64,000 nucleotides of DNA, taken from NCBI GenBank assembly GCA_022747635.1, contig JAKTNV010000002.1, positions 1,964,001 to 2,028,000 of the forward strand. Direction: 5' to 3'. Below the pieces are notes generated by a model. The model searched no databases. It saw nothing but the letters and a program-made list of their open reading frames with translations, and had not been told where the DNA came from. The translations under genes and the position numbers were made by a program. Shown piece after piece: positions 21,660 to 32,879 of the stretch. The DNA comes from Hetaerina americana (lineage: Eukaryota; Arthropoda; Insecta; Odonata; Calopterygidae). Positions within the stretch are counted from its first letter, which is position 1; each line of letters opens with the position of its first letter.

Positions 21660-22185
21660 TGTAAATCTTCAAGCTTCAGCTAAAGATATGTATTCAGTCG
21701 TTGGTTAGGCCCCATTTATAGAATATGCTGCAAGTACATAAATGGGATCCTCACGAAGTTGGATTGATTGACGAATTGGATCGCGTGCAGCGTAGAGGAG
21801 CTACATTCGTAAAACGCTGTTATGATAAACTTAGGGGCGTATCCAAAATATTAGAGCAGCTAGGCTGGGAATCACTGAATGGAACGAAGGGTAAATTACA
21901 AATTGAAGCTCTTGCATACATTGGAAGGGCGTCTCTTAAGCAGTGAAGTTGAAGAGGTATTATTACCCCCATCTTACTGCGGTAGGAGAGATCATGCTAG
22001 TAAAATTAGAGATATTAAGTGTAGAACAGATAGATTTAAGATGTCATTTTTACACGAAGGATAGGGGATCATAAGAACATAGTTCGACCGCGGTACGGTC
22101 ATATTCGGGTAAAATTATTCTGGTGTGTCTACAGCCCTTGCCACACACCATAGCGGTGGCTTATAGGGTGCAACAATAAATAAAA
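21660..22185 (+). mobile_element. CR1/jockey-group retrotransposon 3' end (copy 2)
   Basis: The C-terminal RT tail is readable: 'WDPHEVGLIDELDRVQRRGA' (21741), 'TFVKRCYDKL', 'LEQLGWESLN', then after a frameshift 'EVLLPPSYCGRRDHASK' and 'CRTDRFKMSFLHE'. The 3' UTR carries 'CCCTTGCCACACACCATAGC' and 'GGTGGCTTATAGGG', the terminal motif conserved in this family. It ends in an AATAAATAAA-type tail. Confidence 0.8.
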
Positions 22186-23090
22186 AGTAAAAAACTACAC
22201 AAGTCTTCCAGAGCACTTATCCGCGCATTAAGCTCTTACGGTTATAAAAAGAGGGTCTACACAATGGGTATTTAATTATGCAAGATAGGCTACATCTACA
22301 GGACATTTTTTATCCTTTGCATGAACTGTTTGACTAGATTGCCTGACTCCAAACCCATGAATTGAACCAAATACGGCTCGGTGCGGCTGTAATGTGTGCG
22401 TTAAGTGCAGACACCATATGTCTTGAACGCCCTCGCGACAACTGAAGGAGTGCTCATGACCACCATAACTCGTAATCGACAGCTTCAGCACGTATGAAGC
22501 CCACTTCGTTAATAAATTAACAATTTGATTCCGAAATTTCAAGTCTCCCCATTTTGAAGTGCACGAGGATTGAATGAATGTCCAAATCGCGCCGACAACA
22601 ACGGCTAGAATGCTCTCCCCCGATGAGCACCACGATGTTTTGAGTCGGCGGGCTGAACCTCCTTGGGATGCTCGATGGGAAAACATGACCCACACACACA
22701 CAATCGACCGACGCGCCTGCCTGTTTTCTCCCCCGCACTCTCGGGGATGTGTGCCATCACGCACGCACGCACGCGACGCCTCCCGAGTATCGACCGCTCG
22801 GTCGGCAGGGGGAGAAGGCGGCCGAGGGGATGGAAAGAGGAGCCGAGATGGAATAATGAAGAGGAATACGTGATGAAGTCGCCGAAAGCGAGGAGGGTCC
22901 TCCGCACGTCCCTCCTCCCGCCTCGCGCAAGATGCATCCAGCCCTCGCGATTTTAGGTTGCCTCACTCATGGGTCAAGTTTCCTTCGCAACCTTTCTTCT
23001 GGGGATATGCCCGATCCTACCACCAAATAACATATCTTGCGGCGTCCTTTCGCAAGCTACACCTTCAAGAAAATCGCACTCTACGGCTTG
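22186..23090. other. Unassigned region with CpG-rich island at 22580-22960
   Basis: The island is CpG-rich with overlapping frames on both strands and a short ACGC repeat near 22761. The 162-codon minus frame (22276-22764) has no recognisable domain. It could be regulatory, or non-coding GC-rich DNA. Confidence 0.35.
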
Positions 23091-23091
23091 G

Positions 23092-23195
23092 GAGGACTTC
23101 TTTAAGTTACGTACTACGGATATTGAGGGATCTGGGTTCGAATTCCAGTCAAGGCGAATGATTTTTACTCCCTGAAATTGTTGCATTGCACTACT
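23092..23195 (+). mobile_element. SINE-C tRNA-like head, solo fragment
   Basis: 'ATATTGAGGGATCTGGG' with B box 'GGGTTCGAATTCC' and 'AGTCAAGGCGAATGATTTTT', then 'CTGAAATTGTTGCATTG', matching the heads of the composite elements at 37779-38312. Confidence 0.7.
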
Positions 23196-23319
23196 TGTCG
23201 TCAAAACCCTTTCTTTCCGCATGACCGCATTATAATGTCATTAAATAATGTAGTGTTCCTCACAATAGTGCTTGCTCTGCTTCGTCTGTTTTTAAGTTTC
23301 CCCTTCCGTCCCCTCTAGT

Positions 23320-23355
23320 CTCTCTCTCTCTCTCTCTCTCTGTTGTGGGGGGGGG
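23320..23355. repeat. (TC)n run followed by poly-G
   Basis: About 11 TC units and then a 9-G run; simple-sequence DNA. Confidence 0.85.
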
Positions 23356-23379
23356 ACCCTCCCGCTACCTACAGCGTTG

Positions 23380-23725
23380 GGTCGCATTCCCTACCTGTGT
23401 CCTTGGGGGAGGAGACCGCTGTTTGTGGCATGTCCATGTGCTAGTGGAATTTCGCCTTCTTACTTTCCAAATTCTAGCTTGGACGTTATTGTAGTTTTTG
23501 ACTGCATCCCATGGTGCAATTGTTTGTTTGTTGACAGAATATGCATTTGCGTGCGTGTAATTTGGAAGGGTTTTTGCATGAATGCATACGTCACTGTTGG
23601 TATAGGTTTGCATGGATGGGTTGATTTTGCAGGTGATCTTGTTCTCTTTTACGGGTGGTGACCTAACACCCCCCGCCACACGCCCTTTCGGCGGCTTGCG
23701 GGGCATTACGTAGATGTTCTTTGGC
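23380..23725 (+). mobile_element. CR1-group 3' untranslated tail (subfamily 2)
   Basis: Shares 'TTTTTGCATGAATG', 'TTACGGGTGGTG' and 'CCCCGCCACACGCCCT' plus 'GGCTTGCGGGG' with 24430-24650. The last block corresponds to the CCTGCCACACACC...GGTGGCTTGCAGGG motif ending the main CR1 copies, so I read both as 3' tails of a related subfamily. The left boundary is uncertain. Confidence 0.55.
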
Positions 23726-23935
23726 TGTGGTGAAGACATGGATGTTCCTCCTCCTCATTTCCGTGGAGTCCTCATTTCAGCTGATGCGTATTTATGCGTG
23801 ATATTTTCGGTCCATTTTACAGTTCCCACATCAGCGCTCCGAATGCCATCAACTGCCGCCATGCTTCCTCCCGATTGGAATTGCGCATGCGAGATCTGAT
23901 GACCTGGTTCGAGGGACTGGACAACTTTGGCGAAT

Positions 23936-23955
23936 TGACACACACACACACACAC
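23936..23955. repeat. (CA)n run
   Basis: Short (CA)n tract between two retrotransposon tails. Confidence 0.85.
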
Positions 23956-24049
23956 TCCCAGAAGGAGCAACCTCCATTAATTGGAGTCAAAGTCATGGTT
24001 GTGACTCCTCTAAATGAAATAGCACATCCCCCACACAAAGATAAATTAT

Positions 24050-24650
24050 AGCACATTCTGGTGCTTACCAGGTTTTCTACTAGAAAGCTACGGTGGACCA
24101 GCGACTCTCGGTGATAAACAAGAACATCACTTCAGGTTGGGAGCCACTCTAAATACGAAGAGAAAAAGCGGGACTTAGACTTTTAGAAAGGGTCAGAACA
24201 AACGAGTTTAACGATGACACTGAGGGAATTATTATGACCCCACACTACTTGAGGGTATCAGACCACTAAGATAAAATAAGGGAGATAGATTCCAGTGCAG
24301 ATAGATACAAATACTCATTCTTTCCCTGAACAATCAGAAATCATAGTGTTAATAAACCGAAGTCACTGTAGAAATAATAGAAACATTTAGTTCACAAGTC
24401 GGAACAAAATTAAACATTGCAAAGACATCAGGTGTATAAGTGGGCGCTTGTGTATGTTAGTGGGTAGTTTGTGTGTTTGCATCTGTTTGGGTTGTACGGG
24501 TTTTTGCATGAATGTATACCATTTTTTGTTTGTGGATTATATATATAAAATTGTGGCTTTTGCATGCGGTTTTTTCTCTCTTAATTACGGGTGGTGTCCT
24601 AACACCCCCCGCCACACGCCCTGGCTTGCGGGGTATTAAGTAGATGTAGA
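24050..24650 (+). mobile_element. CR1-group retrotransposon 3' end (subfamily 2)
   Basis: A coding relic 'GLRLLERVRTNEFNDDTEGI' (about 24173), 'MTPHYLRVSDH' and 'DKIREIDSSADRYKYSFFP' gives the C-terminal tail of the RT. It is followed by a 3' UTR and the conserved terminal block 'CCCGCCACACGCCCTGGCTT' at about 24607. Having coding end and tail in one locus supports assigning the tail-only copy at 23380 to this subfamily. Confidence 0.65.
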
Positions 24651-25889
24651 CCACTCGAAAGAAGGAAACTCGAGCAGTTTACGAAGCTCGGACTTCACAC
24701 CCGTGACCACAAGTTACCGCTGATCACGGGCATTATATGCATATCGATTCCCATTGTCATGAGCTTCGGAGTGCCGGCGAGAAAAATTAATTTTTTTCAA
24801 GTTCAACGTTTGCCCGCGTCAATGATCAAGTTGAAAACGAGACTGGCGCACTTACGCACCACAGCGGTGCGTGAGAATCGCCACAAGCAGCACAAGAGTT
24901 TTCATTGTTTCGTTGAATTTCAGCTCCAATTTCTTTTTCCACCTCATGGTATCCGCCCGCGAAGTCCTTTCATATCGCTCACAACCCAAGCGTCGATAGT
25001 CGCGAGGGTGCCACAGCGTCGAAATGAGAGATTGCTGGTTGCCCTCGAGTGGTGAGATAAAAGTCACTTGCGAACTAGAATTGGAGAGGATAGGAACTGG
25101 CGGAGGGGGTGGGATGGAGGGGGAGGAGAGGGATCGAAATCTGTTGATTGTTGTCAGATTGAGAACAGGATGTGGCCTATTCCACCGAGAGAGAGGGAGA
25201 GGGCCGGGAGGGAGAGGCCGGGGCCGGGAGGGAGGCCCGGAGCGAGGGCAAAGATGGATGAAGGGCCGCGGAACGGCCAAATGAAGAATGGGTGAAGAGA
25301 GAAAAGAGGACGAGGGGAGAGAGAGAATCAACAGGAATACTTTCTCGTTTGAGTTGTTGAATGACTTAACTCCGACTCTCTGAAGTAGAAGTGTCTGCCT
25401 CTAGAGATGAGCGCGGGACAGGAAGTGGTGCGCGTGATTGAATACTAGAGGATAGCCTTCGAGCCACGCCGATGCCACGAGCAATAAACTCGCGCGGCGA
25501 GGTGGCGCAGAAGATTAATGCAGTGCTCGCGCCGTCCGAGCCATTGAGCTCGTCCCACTCAATCTCCCCTGCGATCCGACCCACATCGATCCGAGGAGCA
25601 AACAACAAATATTGATTGCCCACGCACTAAGACGAAAGACCCACCACAACATGCTCACAGGACAGGAACCTGATGAGAAAATATAACGATTTCAAAACAA
25701 ATAATAGGTTAGCCCTCATTTCTGAAGGAAAAAGATTCTCGGGACAAATTGAGCACCTAAAGGCTGCGAAAAGGAATACATGAACAGTAGTTCGACGATT
25801 AATATCTTATGAAGATATCAATTACCGATTTCTGAAACAGCGCAGTGATTAATACTAAGAGTTAACAATTAATCAAAAGATGTCAGTGA
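24651..25889. other. Unassigned region, GC-rich 24930-25600
   Basis: Contains a purine-rich, GC-rich stretch (about 25090-25330). Its overlapping frames are low complexity (Pro/Arg/Gly-rich) on both strands, so none is called as a gene. Confidence 0.35.
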
Positions 25890-26460
25890 TACAGGGTCGT
25901 GGAAGTCGTTACTTACAGTAGGGTAGTCGTTGATGGTTAGGCGTTACCATTCCTAACGACCACTCCTCGGTGAAGCATACTACATGGGGATTTTATGGGC
26001 AAGCTAGCAAGAAATTGGAATTTTTGAAAAAATTATTGGGCACACATCAGGAGAGGGTTTAAGAACGATGCTTAAGTTTCACTAGTTAGGCCTTATTTTC
26101 AATAGAACGCCGCCAGTACATGAGCTCTTCATGCTGTTGAATTGATTGCCGAATTGATCGCGTTAAGCGTAGCCGAACTAGATTTGTATAAGCGTCGTAG
26201 TGATAAACTCAGTAGCGTATCCGAAATATTAGAGGAGCTACGCTGGGAATCACTGAATAGAGCGAAGGTTAAATTACAGCTTAAATCTCTCGCATAAATT
26301 GGAAGGGCGACTCTCAAGCAGTGATGTTGAAAATGCATTATTAATTACCTCCATCGTACTACGGCAGGAGAGATCATGTCAATACAATTAGAGAGATTAA
26401 GTGTAGAACAGATAAATTTAAGATGTCATTTTTCCCGCGAACTATTACGAATCAGAATCA
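25890..26460 (+). mobile_element. CR1/jockey-group retrotransposon 3' half, degenerate (copy 3)
   Basis: Nucleotide landmarks 'GAATTGATTGCCGAATTG', 'GAGGAGCTACGCTGGGAATC', 'TGAATAGAGCGAAGGTTAAA' and 'AGAGATCATGTCAATACAAT' align with copies 1, 2 and 5. Frames are broken throughout and the terminal 3' motif is missing. Confidence 0.75.
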
Positions 26461-26739
26461 CTAAAAACGATCGCACTAGGAAAAATATTAATATTTTTAT
26501 TGATTCTCAATTACCTGTAACATTACGGTTATTTTATCTAACCATTATTTTAGTGTTCTGGTAGTTAGCAGCTCGTTCCGCAAGCGCAGTGAAATATTTT
26601 GCCCTTAGATACCGCAGTGCATCTGCCTCTTTCTAACACTTCCTTGAATTTATATCGGCAACAAGCATTTAAGCAAAAACTAAATTTTGGCGTTGGATGC
26701 CTCGCGTGGGTTCACCCTAGTGGTGGCTGGCAGGCTTCC

Positions 26740-27005
26740 ACGCAGAGGAGAGGTTATGGCGCTGGACTACCGACCGGAGTCCCCGGATTCGATTCCGGGT
26801 GACACTAATGGGCAACTTCAGCTTCAACCGAAGTGAGGGATTTTCCGGATACCAGTTTTTTGATTGAAACCACACATGACAACCGGGGAATGGAACTGCC
26901 CCCCTTCCCACTCTGATTCGTGATATTCACCGCTGTCGCTGGCCATTGAGCATTGAGTAAGATCTACCCTCACCAATCCAACAAACCTTCAGGTCGACAA
27001 TTGTG
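26740..27005 (+). mobile_element. tRNA-derived SINE-B, diverged copy
   Basis: Head 'GCGCTGGACTACCGACCGGA' with B box 'GGATTCGATTCCGGG', body 'GGATTTTCCGGATACCAG', 'GGAATGGAACTGCCCCCC', and end 'AACAAACCTTCAGGTCGA'. It is clearly related to the 7169 copy but more diverged. Confidence 0.75.
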
Positions 27006-29365
27006 CTATGGCATTTAATATACAACAAAAATAAAGAAGATTGCAATATGATTATCAAAGAATGATGATTACAAGACTCCGCTAACGGGAGTAAGTTCAA
27101 TGTGCCTTCTGAGGCAGTGGAGATGGACTAAAAAGAATCAACATCGCAGAATGATAACGGAGGAAAAAAGAATGTTTTGTATTTGAAGAAGGAATGCTTT
27201 CAAGGAAAGACTTTCAAGCCTAAACTCGTTTAATGTCTCCAATAATAAGCTACATATATGATAGATGGCTTCTAATCCTAATAAACACTTAATTGAGAAG
27301 ACACAATTATCCCCTGTATCAAGTACTATCCAGTACAATAAATCGAATCGTTAAAAGCAGAGCCATATTAATTTTACGGCAGTCGTACTTATTCCGAGTT
27401 GCGTTGAGTCCCAAAGTATACTGAAATAATATCCCTAAGTGAGTCATAGGGTTGGGCTGGCGACGCTGAATTAGAAATCGTTAAATACCATTGGCATTCA
27501 CTGAAAATCAGTGAGGGTGCTCATCTAACAATCCAGAGAAATTTAACGAAAGAGGAACTGCGTTTCCTAAAATCTTATATAAATTTTAAACACACCACTT
27601 CCATACAGGTTCAGTATAACTTTCATTCAAGATATTTTGGTTGAAAAACGATAATTTATTTGCATTATAAATAATTAATCCACTTGGAATAAGGCGCTTA
27701 ATATCGATTAATATTATTAATGCCTCTGTCGCAGCATATTGGGACAGTCTGTTCTCAGCAGTAGTTGTCTTTTTCTTAATTAAAATTAAGTTATACCTCC
27801 CGATTCACCAGTAATCATTCATCACTGGGTAATCTCCGATTAAAAATTCATGCCAAAATTATAAAGACAGCTGAAAGATGCCCTCATATTTTCAAACGCT
27901 CCTTTTAAGCCTTTCATGAAAGCTGAAATCTCTTAGCCGTCTATAACACTTACATTTTGACGGACTGCTTATAAAAACAGAGGGCGACCTTTTTATGAAC
28001 GCGTACTTTCAATTAAGTATTGCCGTTATTTCCATTCTAAAAAGACCGTACTTTTCCACAAATTTTAAATCTTACCTTAAGCTGATATTAAATATTTCCA
28101 CGAAGTGAAGTCTGAAGCAGTAGAATATATTTCCGTGGTTGATTACCTATCAAGCGGATGCATTGAAGATCACCGAGTTTATGCAGCCAATCGATATTAA
28201 TGTCTTGTGGATCATTAAACAATTGAGCATGATACATTTAGTTAATATAGACACGTTATGGACATCCTTGTGTTTATTTTTCTTTCTGTCTCAGAATCAG
28301 AAGGTAGAGAGGGAGAGAGCTGAGTTGAATGGTTGAGTCCGCGTGTTCCTCTCGGCAATGAAATACATCAATCATTCTAACGAGCAATTTTCATGAATTC
28401 ATGAGTGGCAACCGTATAATTTCGGCATGGTAGTCCTAAATGGGCTGGAAAGAAGGAAAGTAAGAAGGGAGGAAGCGAACGTCATCGATCTCAAAGCATG
28501 TACACGATGCAGACAGCGCTTGTCTCTCGACATCAGCACTTACCCTTTAATTATATGCACTGTCGACGCGTTCAAAGCTAAGTAGCATTCACTGGACACT
28601 TCTTAATACCTCATTCATCAACAGCAATCCACCTATCGGACAAGTTTTTCCTTCGTCCCAAGGCCATCAGCACAACGGCGAGCGCTCCGCAAGAAAATAA
28701 CGAGGGTATTACTTCATACGTTCCTCCTCGCAGTAGCGAAGTGTTGAAAGAGAGAAAGCAAGCAAAATGACCCAAGTTCAAACTTAAACGGTGCAACTTT
28801 CTACTTTTTCACTGCCATAACTTTGCGGGGGATAAGAGGCCGGTTTCAATTACGCTAAATTTAAAAAGCATGAAACATGACAATATTAATGCTGTAAGAA
28901 AAACATTTACGACATACGTAAGTAGCATGAGTTGGGATCACGATGTAGTATCTTATTGCGTGATGTTAGCCCTAGAACTGACGTATAATCTTATACTCCA
29001 GAATATTCAACTAATAAAAACACCACGTAGATAAAATGTAAACTTGTGTACTGAATGTATATAAAATATAAACGTCGCGCATTGCATATAAAAATATTAC
29101 GTGAACTTTTACGCATGATAACTAAATAGGGATATTTTATTTTTGAAAATAAAAGTAAAATGTTTCCGGGAGATTTTCTTTTCATTTTGAATATTCTTTA
29201 CCTAAAGTAAATCAAAAAAGTCCCTGAGAAGACTAGACATCACCCGAACCAACCGAAAGATATTGAAATCAACAGGAAGTAGCGTACATATTCTGTGATA
29301 ACTTCTAAGTATTGCCAGTTAAAACACGACCACAAACACATATATAATTTCTATGAAGTTAGCAC
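27006..29365. other. Unassigned AT-rich spacer with one PLE tail relic
   Basis: Mostly AT-rich with no gene recognised. At 28093-28112 'TATTTCCACGAAGTGAAGTC' matches the tail next to the PLE insertions at 3.2 and 10.2 kb, so a PLE once ended here; nothing else of it is visible. Confidence 0.45.
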
Positions 29366-29630
29366 AAAGACAAAAACACAGAAAAACACAAAAAAGAAAG
29401 AAACTCACTAGTGTTCGAATTATCGGTGGTCCTGACCACCTTTCTCATGGAAGAGCAGGAAGGAACTCTTGCCTTCCTTATCTTCCATGAGAAAGGTGGT
29501 CAGGACCACCGATAATTCGAACACTAGTGACTTTCTTTCTTTTTTGTGTGTTTCTGTGTTTTGTCTCTGTCCGCTAGTGCTTACTTCACATGCATTATAA
29601 TTCACATCCGTGATATTTTCACATAAGTGT
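29366..29630. mobile_element. Penelope-like foldback (TTGAGAAAG lineage)
   Basis: Long inverted repeat with arms about 29370-29453 and 29479-29560, inner parts identical over 'CACTAGTGTTCGAATTATCG' and 'GTGGTCCTGACCACC', and a spacer of about 25 bases. The right side continues into a tail with 'TTCACATCCGTGATATTTTC', matching the solo copy at 13580-13770. It has the structure of two inverted PLE terminal repeats without coding sequence. Confidence 0.65.
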
Positions 29631-29639
29631 TTTATATAT

Positions 29640-29665
29640 ACATAAATAAATAAATAAATAAATAA

Positions 29666-29696
<31 letters not shown>

Positions 29697-29698
29697 CA
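29640..29698. repeat. (AAAT)n and (TA)n microsatellite
   Basis: An AAAT-type run followed by TA units that reach the left end of the 753-bp mariner. Confidence 0.9.
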
Positions 29699-30451
29699 CG
29701 AGGGTCATCCGGAAAGTAGTACCCGTTCGTGCCGCATGAAGTGCTGACGACGCGAGTAGCCGCTGGACGAGGTCAGATAGCTTCAGTGGCTTGTCTGCCT
29801 TCTCTGAGCCAAGTTGCGTGACGCTAGCATTGCCTGTGTTGTTTCTGTGATTGTTTACAATGTTTAAAAAAATTGAGAACGCCGCCAGTTGTGAAGTGAG
29901 GGCAGTGATTAAATTCCTCAATGCAAGAAACGTTCGCCCATGTGATATTCATCGCCAATTAAAGGAGGTGTATGGAGACAATGTAATGGACGAGTCGTCT
30001 GTTCGGCGGTGGTGTCGCAACTTCAACATGGGGAGGGGGAACACACACGACGATGAGCGTTCGGGTAGACCGTCTGTCATTACAGACCAACTGGTGAGCT
30101 CAGTTGACGAATTCGTGAGGAACGATCGGCGCGTCACAATTGATGACATCTGTGAGCATTTTCCCAATGTTTCTCGAACAATTGTTCATGAAATTGTTAA
30201 ACACCATCTGCATTATGCAAAAATTTGTGCAAGATGGGTCCCTCGCGTATCTCAATGAGCTGGCGGCGAAGGACTATGCAGCAGGAATACAGAAACTTGT
30301 CACACGTTATGACAAATGCCTTAATTTGCTTGGAGATTATGTTGAGAAGTAGTTTAAAGTATCCTCTTTCAAATAAAATTTTTTATGTTTGTTAATATTT
30401 ACTTTTGTGTCTTTATTTCACGAACGGGTACTACTTTCCGGATGACCCTCG
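29699..30451 (+). mobile_element. 753-bp mariner deletion derivative (family M1, copy 1)
   Basis: Perfect 33-bp terminal inverted repeats begin 'CGAGGGTCATCCGGAAAGTA'. The right end is followed by TA; the left neighbour is CA inside a microsatellite. It contains a complete 135-codon frame for the N-terminal DNA-binding part of a mariner transposase. After an internal deletion comes the last ~30 codons of the transposase, out of frame ('GIQKLVTRYDKCLNLLGDYV'). The catalytic domain is gone, so it depends on another source of transposase. The copies at 38769 and 52914 have the same length; one substitution was noticed (30066, T, versus G in copy 2). Confidence 0.92.
29851..30258 (+). CDS. Truncated mariner transposase, HTH DNA-binding domain only (135 aa)
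   Basis: Begins at the natural mariner start (MFTMFKKIENAASCEVRAVI). Residues about 13-60 form the first helix-turn-helix ('HRQLKEVYGDNVMDESSVRR', 'WCRNFNMGR'). A basic linker follows ('DDERSGRPS', a GRP-type hinge), then a second HTH at about 85-125 ('VTIDDICEHFPNVSRTIVHE'). It ends at 'ICARWVPR', the start of the linker to the catalytic domain, then VSQ and a stop created by the deletion. The DDD catalytic triad is missing. Family members bind the terminal repeats through these HTHs, so the product, if made, could bind but not cut. Expression is not known. Confidence 0.75.
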   Translation: MFTMFKKIENAASCEVRAVIKFLNARNVRPCDIHRQLKEVYGDNVMDESSVRRWCRNFNMGRGNTHDDERSGRPSVITDQLVSSVDEFVRNDRRVTIDDICEHFPNVSRTIVHEIVKHHLHYAKICARWVPRVSQ

Positions 30452-30469
30452 TATATATATATATATATT
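30452..30469. repeat. Short (TA)n between mariner and RTE tail
   Basis: About 9 TA units link the mariner right end to the 3' end of RTE copy D. The mariner therefore probably inserted in the microsatellite tail of the RTE. Confidence 0.85.
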
Positions 30470-30697
30470 ATTAGGTGATCTAACCGTTAAGGTAGGTTTT
30501 TGGATGGACATATTTCCTAATTAAATAATTTTTGACCCCTCGCAAAAAACAATATCCTACTCTACATCAGAACCCTTTCATCTCTGAGTACTTTCTTCCT
30601 CCCTTCATCCCGTCCAACATCCCTATTCTGTTCCTTCCCTTTCCTCGTATGCCTAACATTCTACCCTCAATTACAGTCTTCAACATCCCACTGCCGG

Positions 30698-31640
30698 TCA
30701 ATCCCCCTTCACCCACTTTTCCTGCCTCCATAGGATTTCTCCCAACAAACCCCTCCCCTCGCCCACCATGGCAAGTACTTCCTCATTTGTTTTCTTCTCT
30801 GTCCATTTCACCTTCTCCATTCTTCTCCACACCCACATTTCAAAAGCCTCCAGTCTACGTCTATCCTCCTGCTTCAATGACCACGTTTCCGCGCCGTACA
30901 TAGCTACGCTCCATATCAAAGTTTTTACGAGTCTTCACTTAACATGCTTACCCAACGTCCCTGTCATCAACTTCCTCCTTCTTATGAAAGCCTCTTTGCC
31001 TAGCGCAATTCTTATCCTTACGTCCCTACTACTTTGACCATGTTGGTCCAAAACACTTCCGAGATACGAAAACTGTTCTACCTGCTCTAGTTTTTGCCCT
31101 CCTATTTTACTGTTCAGCTTAGCCTTTTTCTTTCTAGAAAATCGCATAACCTTTGTTTTATTAATACTATTGATTCTCATCCCATACCTGTTACACTGAA
31201 TTTCCAATTCGCTAAGCAATGCTTGCAATCTCTTGGCTGACTGACAAACTAAAACTTGGTAATCAGCAAACCTAACTGATTTTACGAATTCCCCGCCCAC
31301 TTTCATTCCGACCTCCAGTTCTTCCCATGCCTCTTTAATCATTTTCTCTGCATACAGGTTGAACAGCAACGGTGACAATGGACAACCCTTGCCTTACACC
31401 TCTTCCTAATACTGCCCATCCAGACTCTCGGTTCCCCACCCGCACCTGAGCAGTCTGAGACATGTACAGGTTGCGGGTTAGCCTCCTTTCCCTCCAATCT
31501 ATTCCTTTTTCCTGCAGAATACTCATTAGTTTTTCCCAATCCACTCTATCAAACGCTTTTTCGAAATCTACGAAACAGGCAAATACCTCCTGGTTGTGGT
31601 TGATATTCCTCTCCATTAATAATCTCATTACTGCAATGGC
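30698..31640 (-). pseudogene. Reverse transcriptase of RTE-like element (copy D)
   Basis: Blocks in order: 'GTRDAIAVMRLLMERNINHN', 'FACFVDFEKAFDRVDWEKLM' (motif A with its aspartate), 'GVRQ' then a frameshift to 'MSPLLFNLYAEKMIKEAWEE' (motif B), 'VRFADYQVLVCQ' (motif C with Asp to Tyr), 'QFSYLGSVLDQHGQSSRDVR', and after a stop and a further frameshift 'SVAMYGAETWSLKQEDRRRL'. The catalytic change plus the frameshifts mean no active enzyme. Confidence 0.88.
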
Positions 31641-31799
31641 ATCACGCGTACCTCTCCCCTGCCTTATCTTTTTGAAACGGACGCTACATTTCACAACTAA
31701 ATTGTGGTCAGAGTCCGCATCCGCTCCCGGGAAGCTGTGCGAATTTATCACACTGTTCCTAAACCTGTGTCTAACCAGGATATAATCTAGCTGATATCT

Positions 31800-32582
31800 T
31801 CCTGAGTCACCTGGCATTTTCCATGTATACCTGCGTCTTTTTTGGTGTCAAAACCAAGTGTTGATGATGACTAGCCCCTGTCTCCTGTAGAACTCGACTG
31901 CTTTCTCCCCGCGGTCATTCCTCGTGCCTAAGCCGTAGTCCCCGACCTCGTCACCATCTCTTCCTTCGCCTTCCGTTGCATTCCAATCCCACATCACTAT
32001 CAAATGTTTCCCTGCAGGAACACACGCGATTATGTCCTCTAACTGATCGTATATCCTATCGACCTCTTCTTCCTAGTGGTTGCTCGGTGGCATGTATACC
32101 TGAATAATAACCAAGTTCGTCGGTTCTGCTTTTATCTCTACTAGTAGTATTCTATCCGTTACCGGCTCTATGTTGACTACGCTTCTTCTTACCTCTTCAT
32201 TTAATACTATGGCAACCCCTCGTTGGCTCTCGTCCCCGCCGCTGTATATTATTCTATACTTATCACTCCAATAATCCCCGCTATCTTTCCATCTCACCTC
32301 GCAGAGACCTAAAATATCGATATTTCCCCTTTCCATCTCTCGCTTAACATTCTCCAATTTCCCTGTCCTCATCATTGTCCTAACATTCCACGTTCCTATT
32401 CTAACTAATTTGGTCCTCTTCTCCTGCGTCTTCTGTCCTTCTGCTGCTGGTTTTCCCCTGCAAGGGTTTCGTGGGATGACGACCGCGGAAGCCTTGCCTC
32501 CCCCGCTGCCGGGCACGACACACGGCCGATTGGCCCGAGCCCCGTAGTTGCCAGGGCTCAAAATCTCTGTATAGTCCATCAT
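31800..32582 (-). pseudogene. AP-type endonuclease domain of RTE-like element (copy D)
   Basis: Opens with the probable native start Met-Met-Asp at 32582 and reads without interruption to about 32073: 'LVRIGTWNVRTMMRTGKLEN', 'DILGLCEVRWKDSGDYWS', 'RIIYSGGDESQRGVAIVLNE', 'EIKAEPTNLVIIQVYMPPSN'. A stop and frameshifts follow, then 'MPGDSGRYQLDYILV' and 'FPGADADSDHNLVV'. The metal-binding N, E and SDH blocks are visible. Its function in intact elements is nicking target DNA. Best-preserved endonuclease of the family in the window. Confidence 0.88.
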
Positions 32583-32879
32583 GCTAATCTTGGGAATGAT
32601 TAATGAGGTGGTTTCCCGTTGCCTTCCTCAATAGTGTTTTTAACGTGGCGTCATCACTTATTGGCCGCCCCACTGGGGTCAGACGCCATTGCAGCCGCCT
32701 CATTGAGGAACAGACGCTGCGTGGACTACCTTTCGTCTGGCTCCTAACCTTCGACCTATCTGGCATGGGTGACCCTACCAGGAGCAATAATTATTACTCC
32801 CGTCAGCACAGCTCTAGGGGTCATCGGAACGCACAAGCCCTTCCACCACGTCAAGGTCGTAGTCCGGGGAGGGATGGTT

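Larger units (their letters stand above)
30470..32872 (-). mobile_element. RTE-like non-LTR retrotransposon (copy D), both ends present, internally deleted
   Basis: Minus-strand element running from a 5' leader at about 32872 to the 3' tail at 30470, so both ends survive. Order: leader, AP endonuclease (32582-31800), fusion joint near 31660, reverse transcriptase (31640-30700), 3' UTR. Compared with copy C about 1.0 kb is missing at the joint (C positions ~11316-12320: the inter-domain region and first RT motifs). The RT motif normally FADD reads FADY near 31258, so a catalytic aspartate is lost. Confidence 0.9.

Noticed and set aside
29619..30167. Antisense frames over the 753-bp mariners (also 38740-39237 and 53198-53833)
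   Set aside because: They are present in all copies only because the copies are identical, overlap the HTH-coding frame, and have no domain.
30140..30352. Second frame in the 753-bp mariner (70 aa; also 39210-39422 and 53013-53225) as an independent gene
   Set aside because: Its last ~30 residues are the original transposase C-terminus and its first part is out-of-frame HTH sequence. It is a by-product of the deletion.
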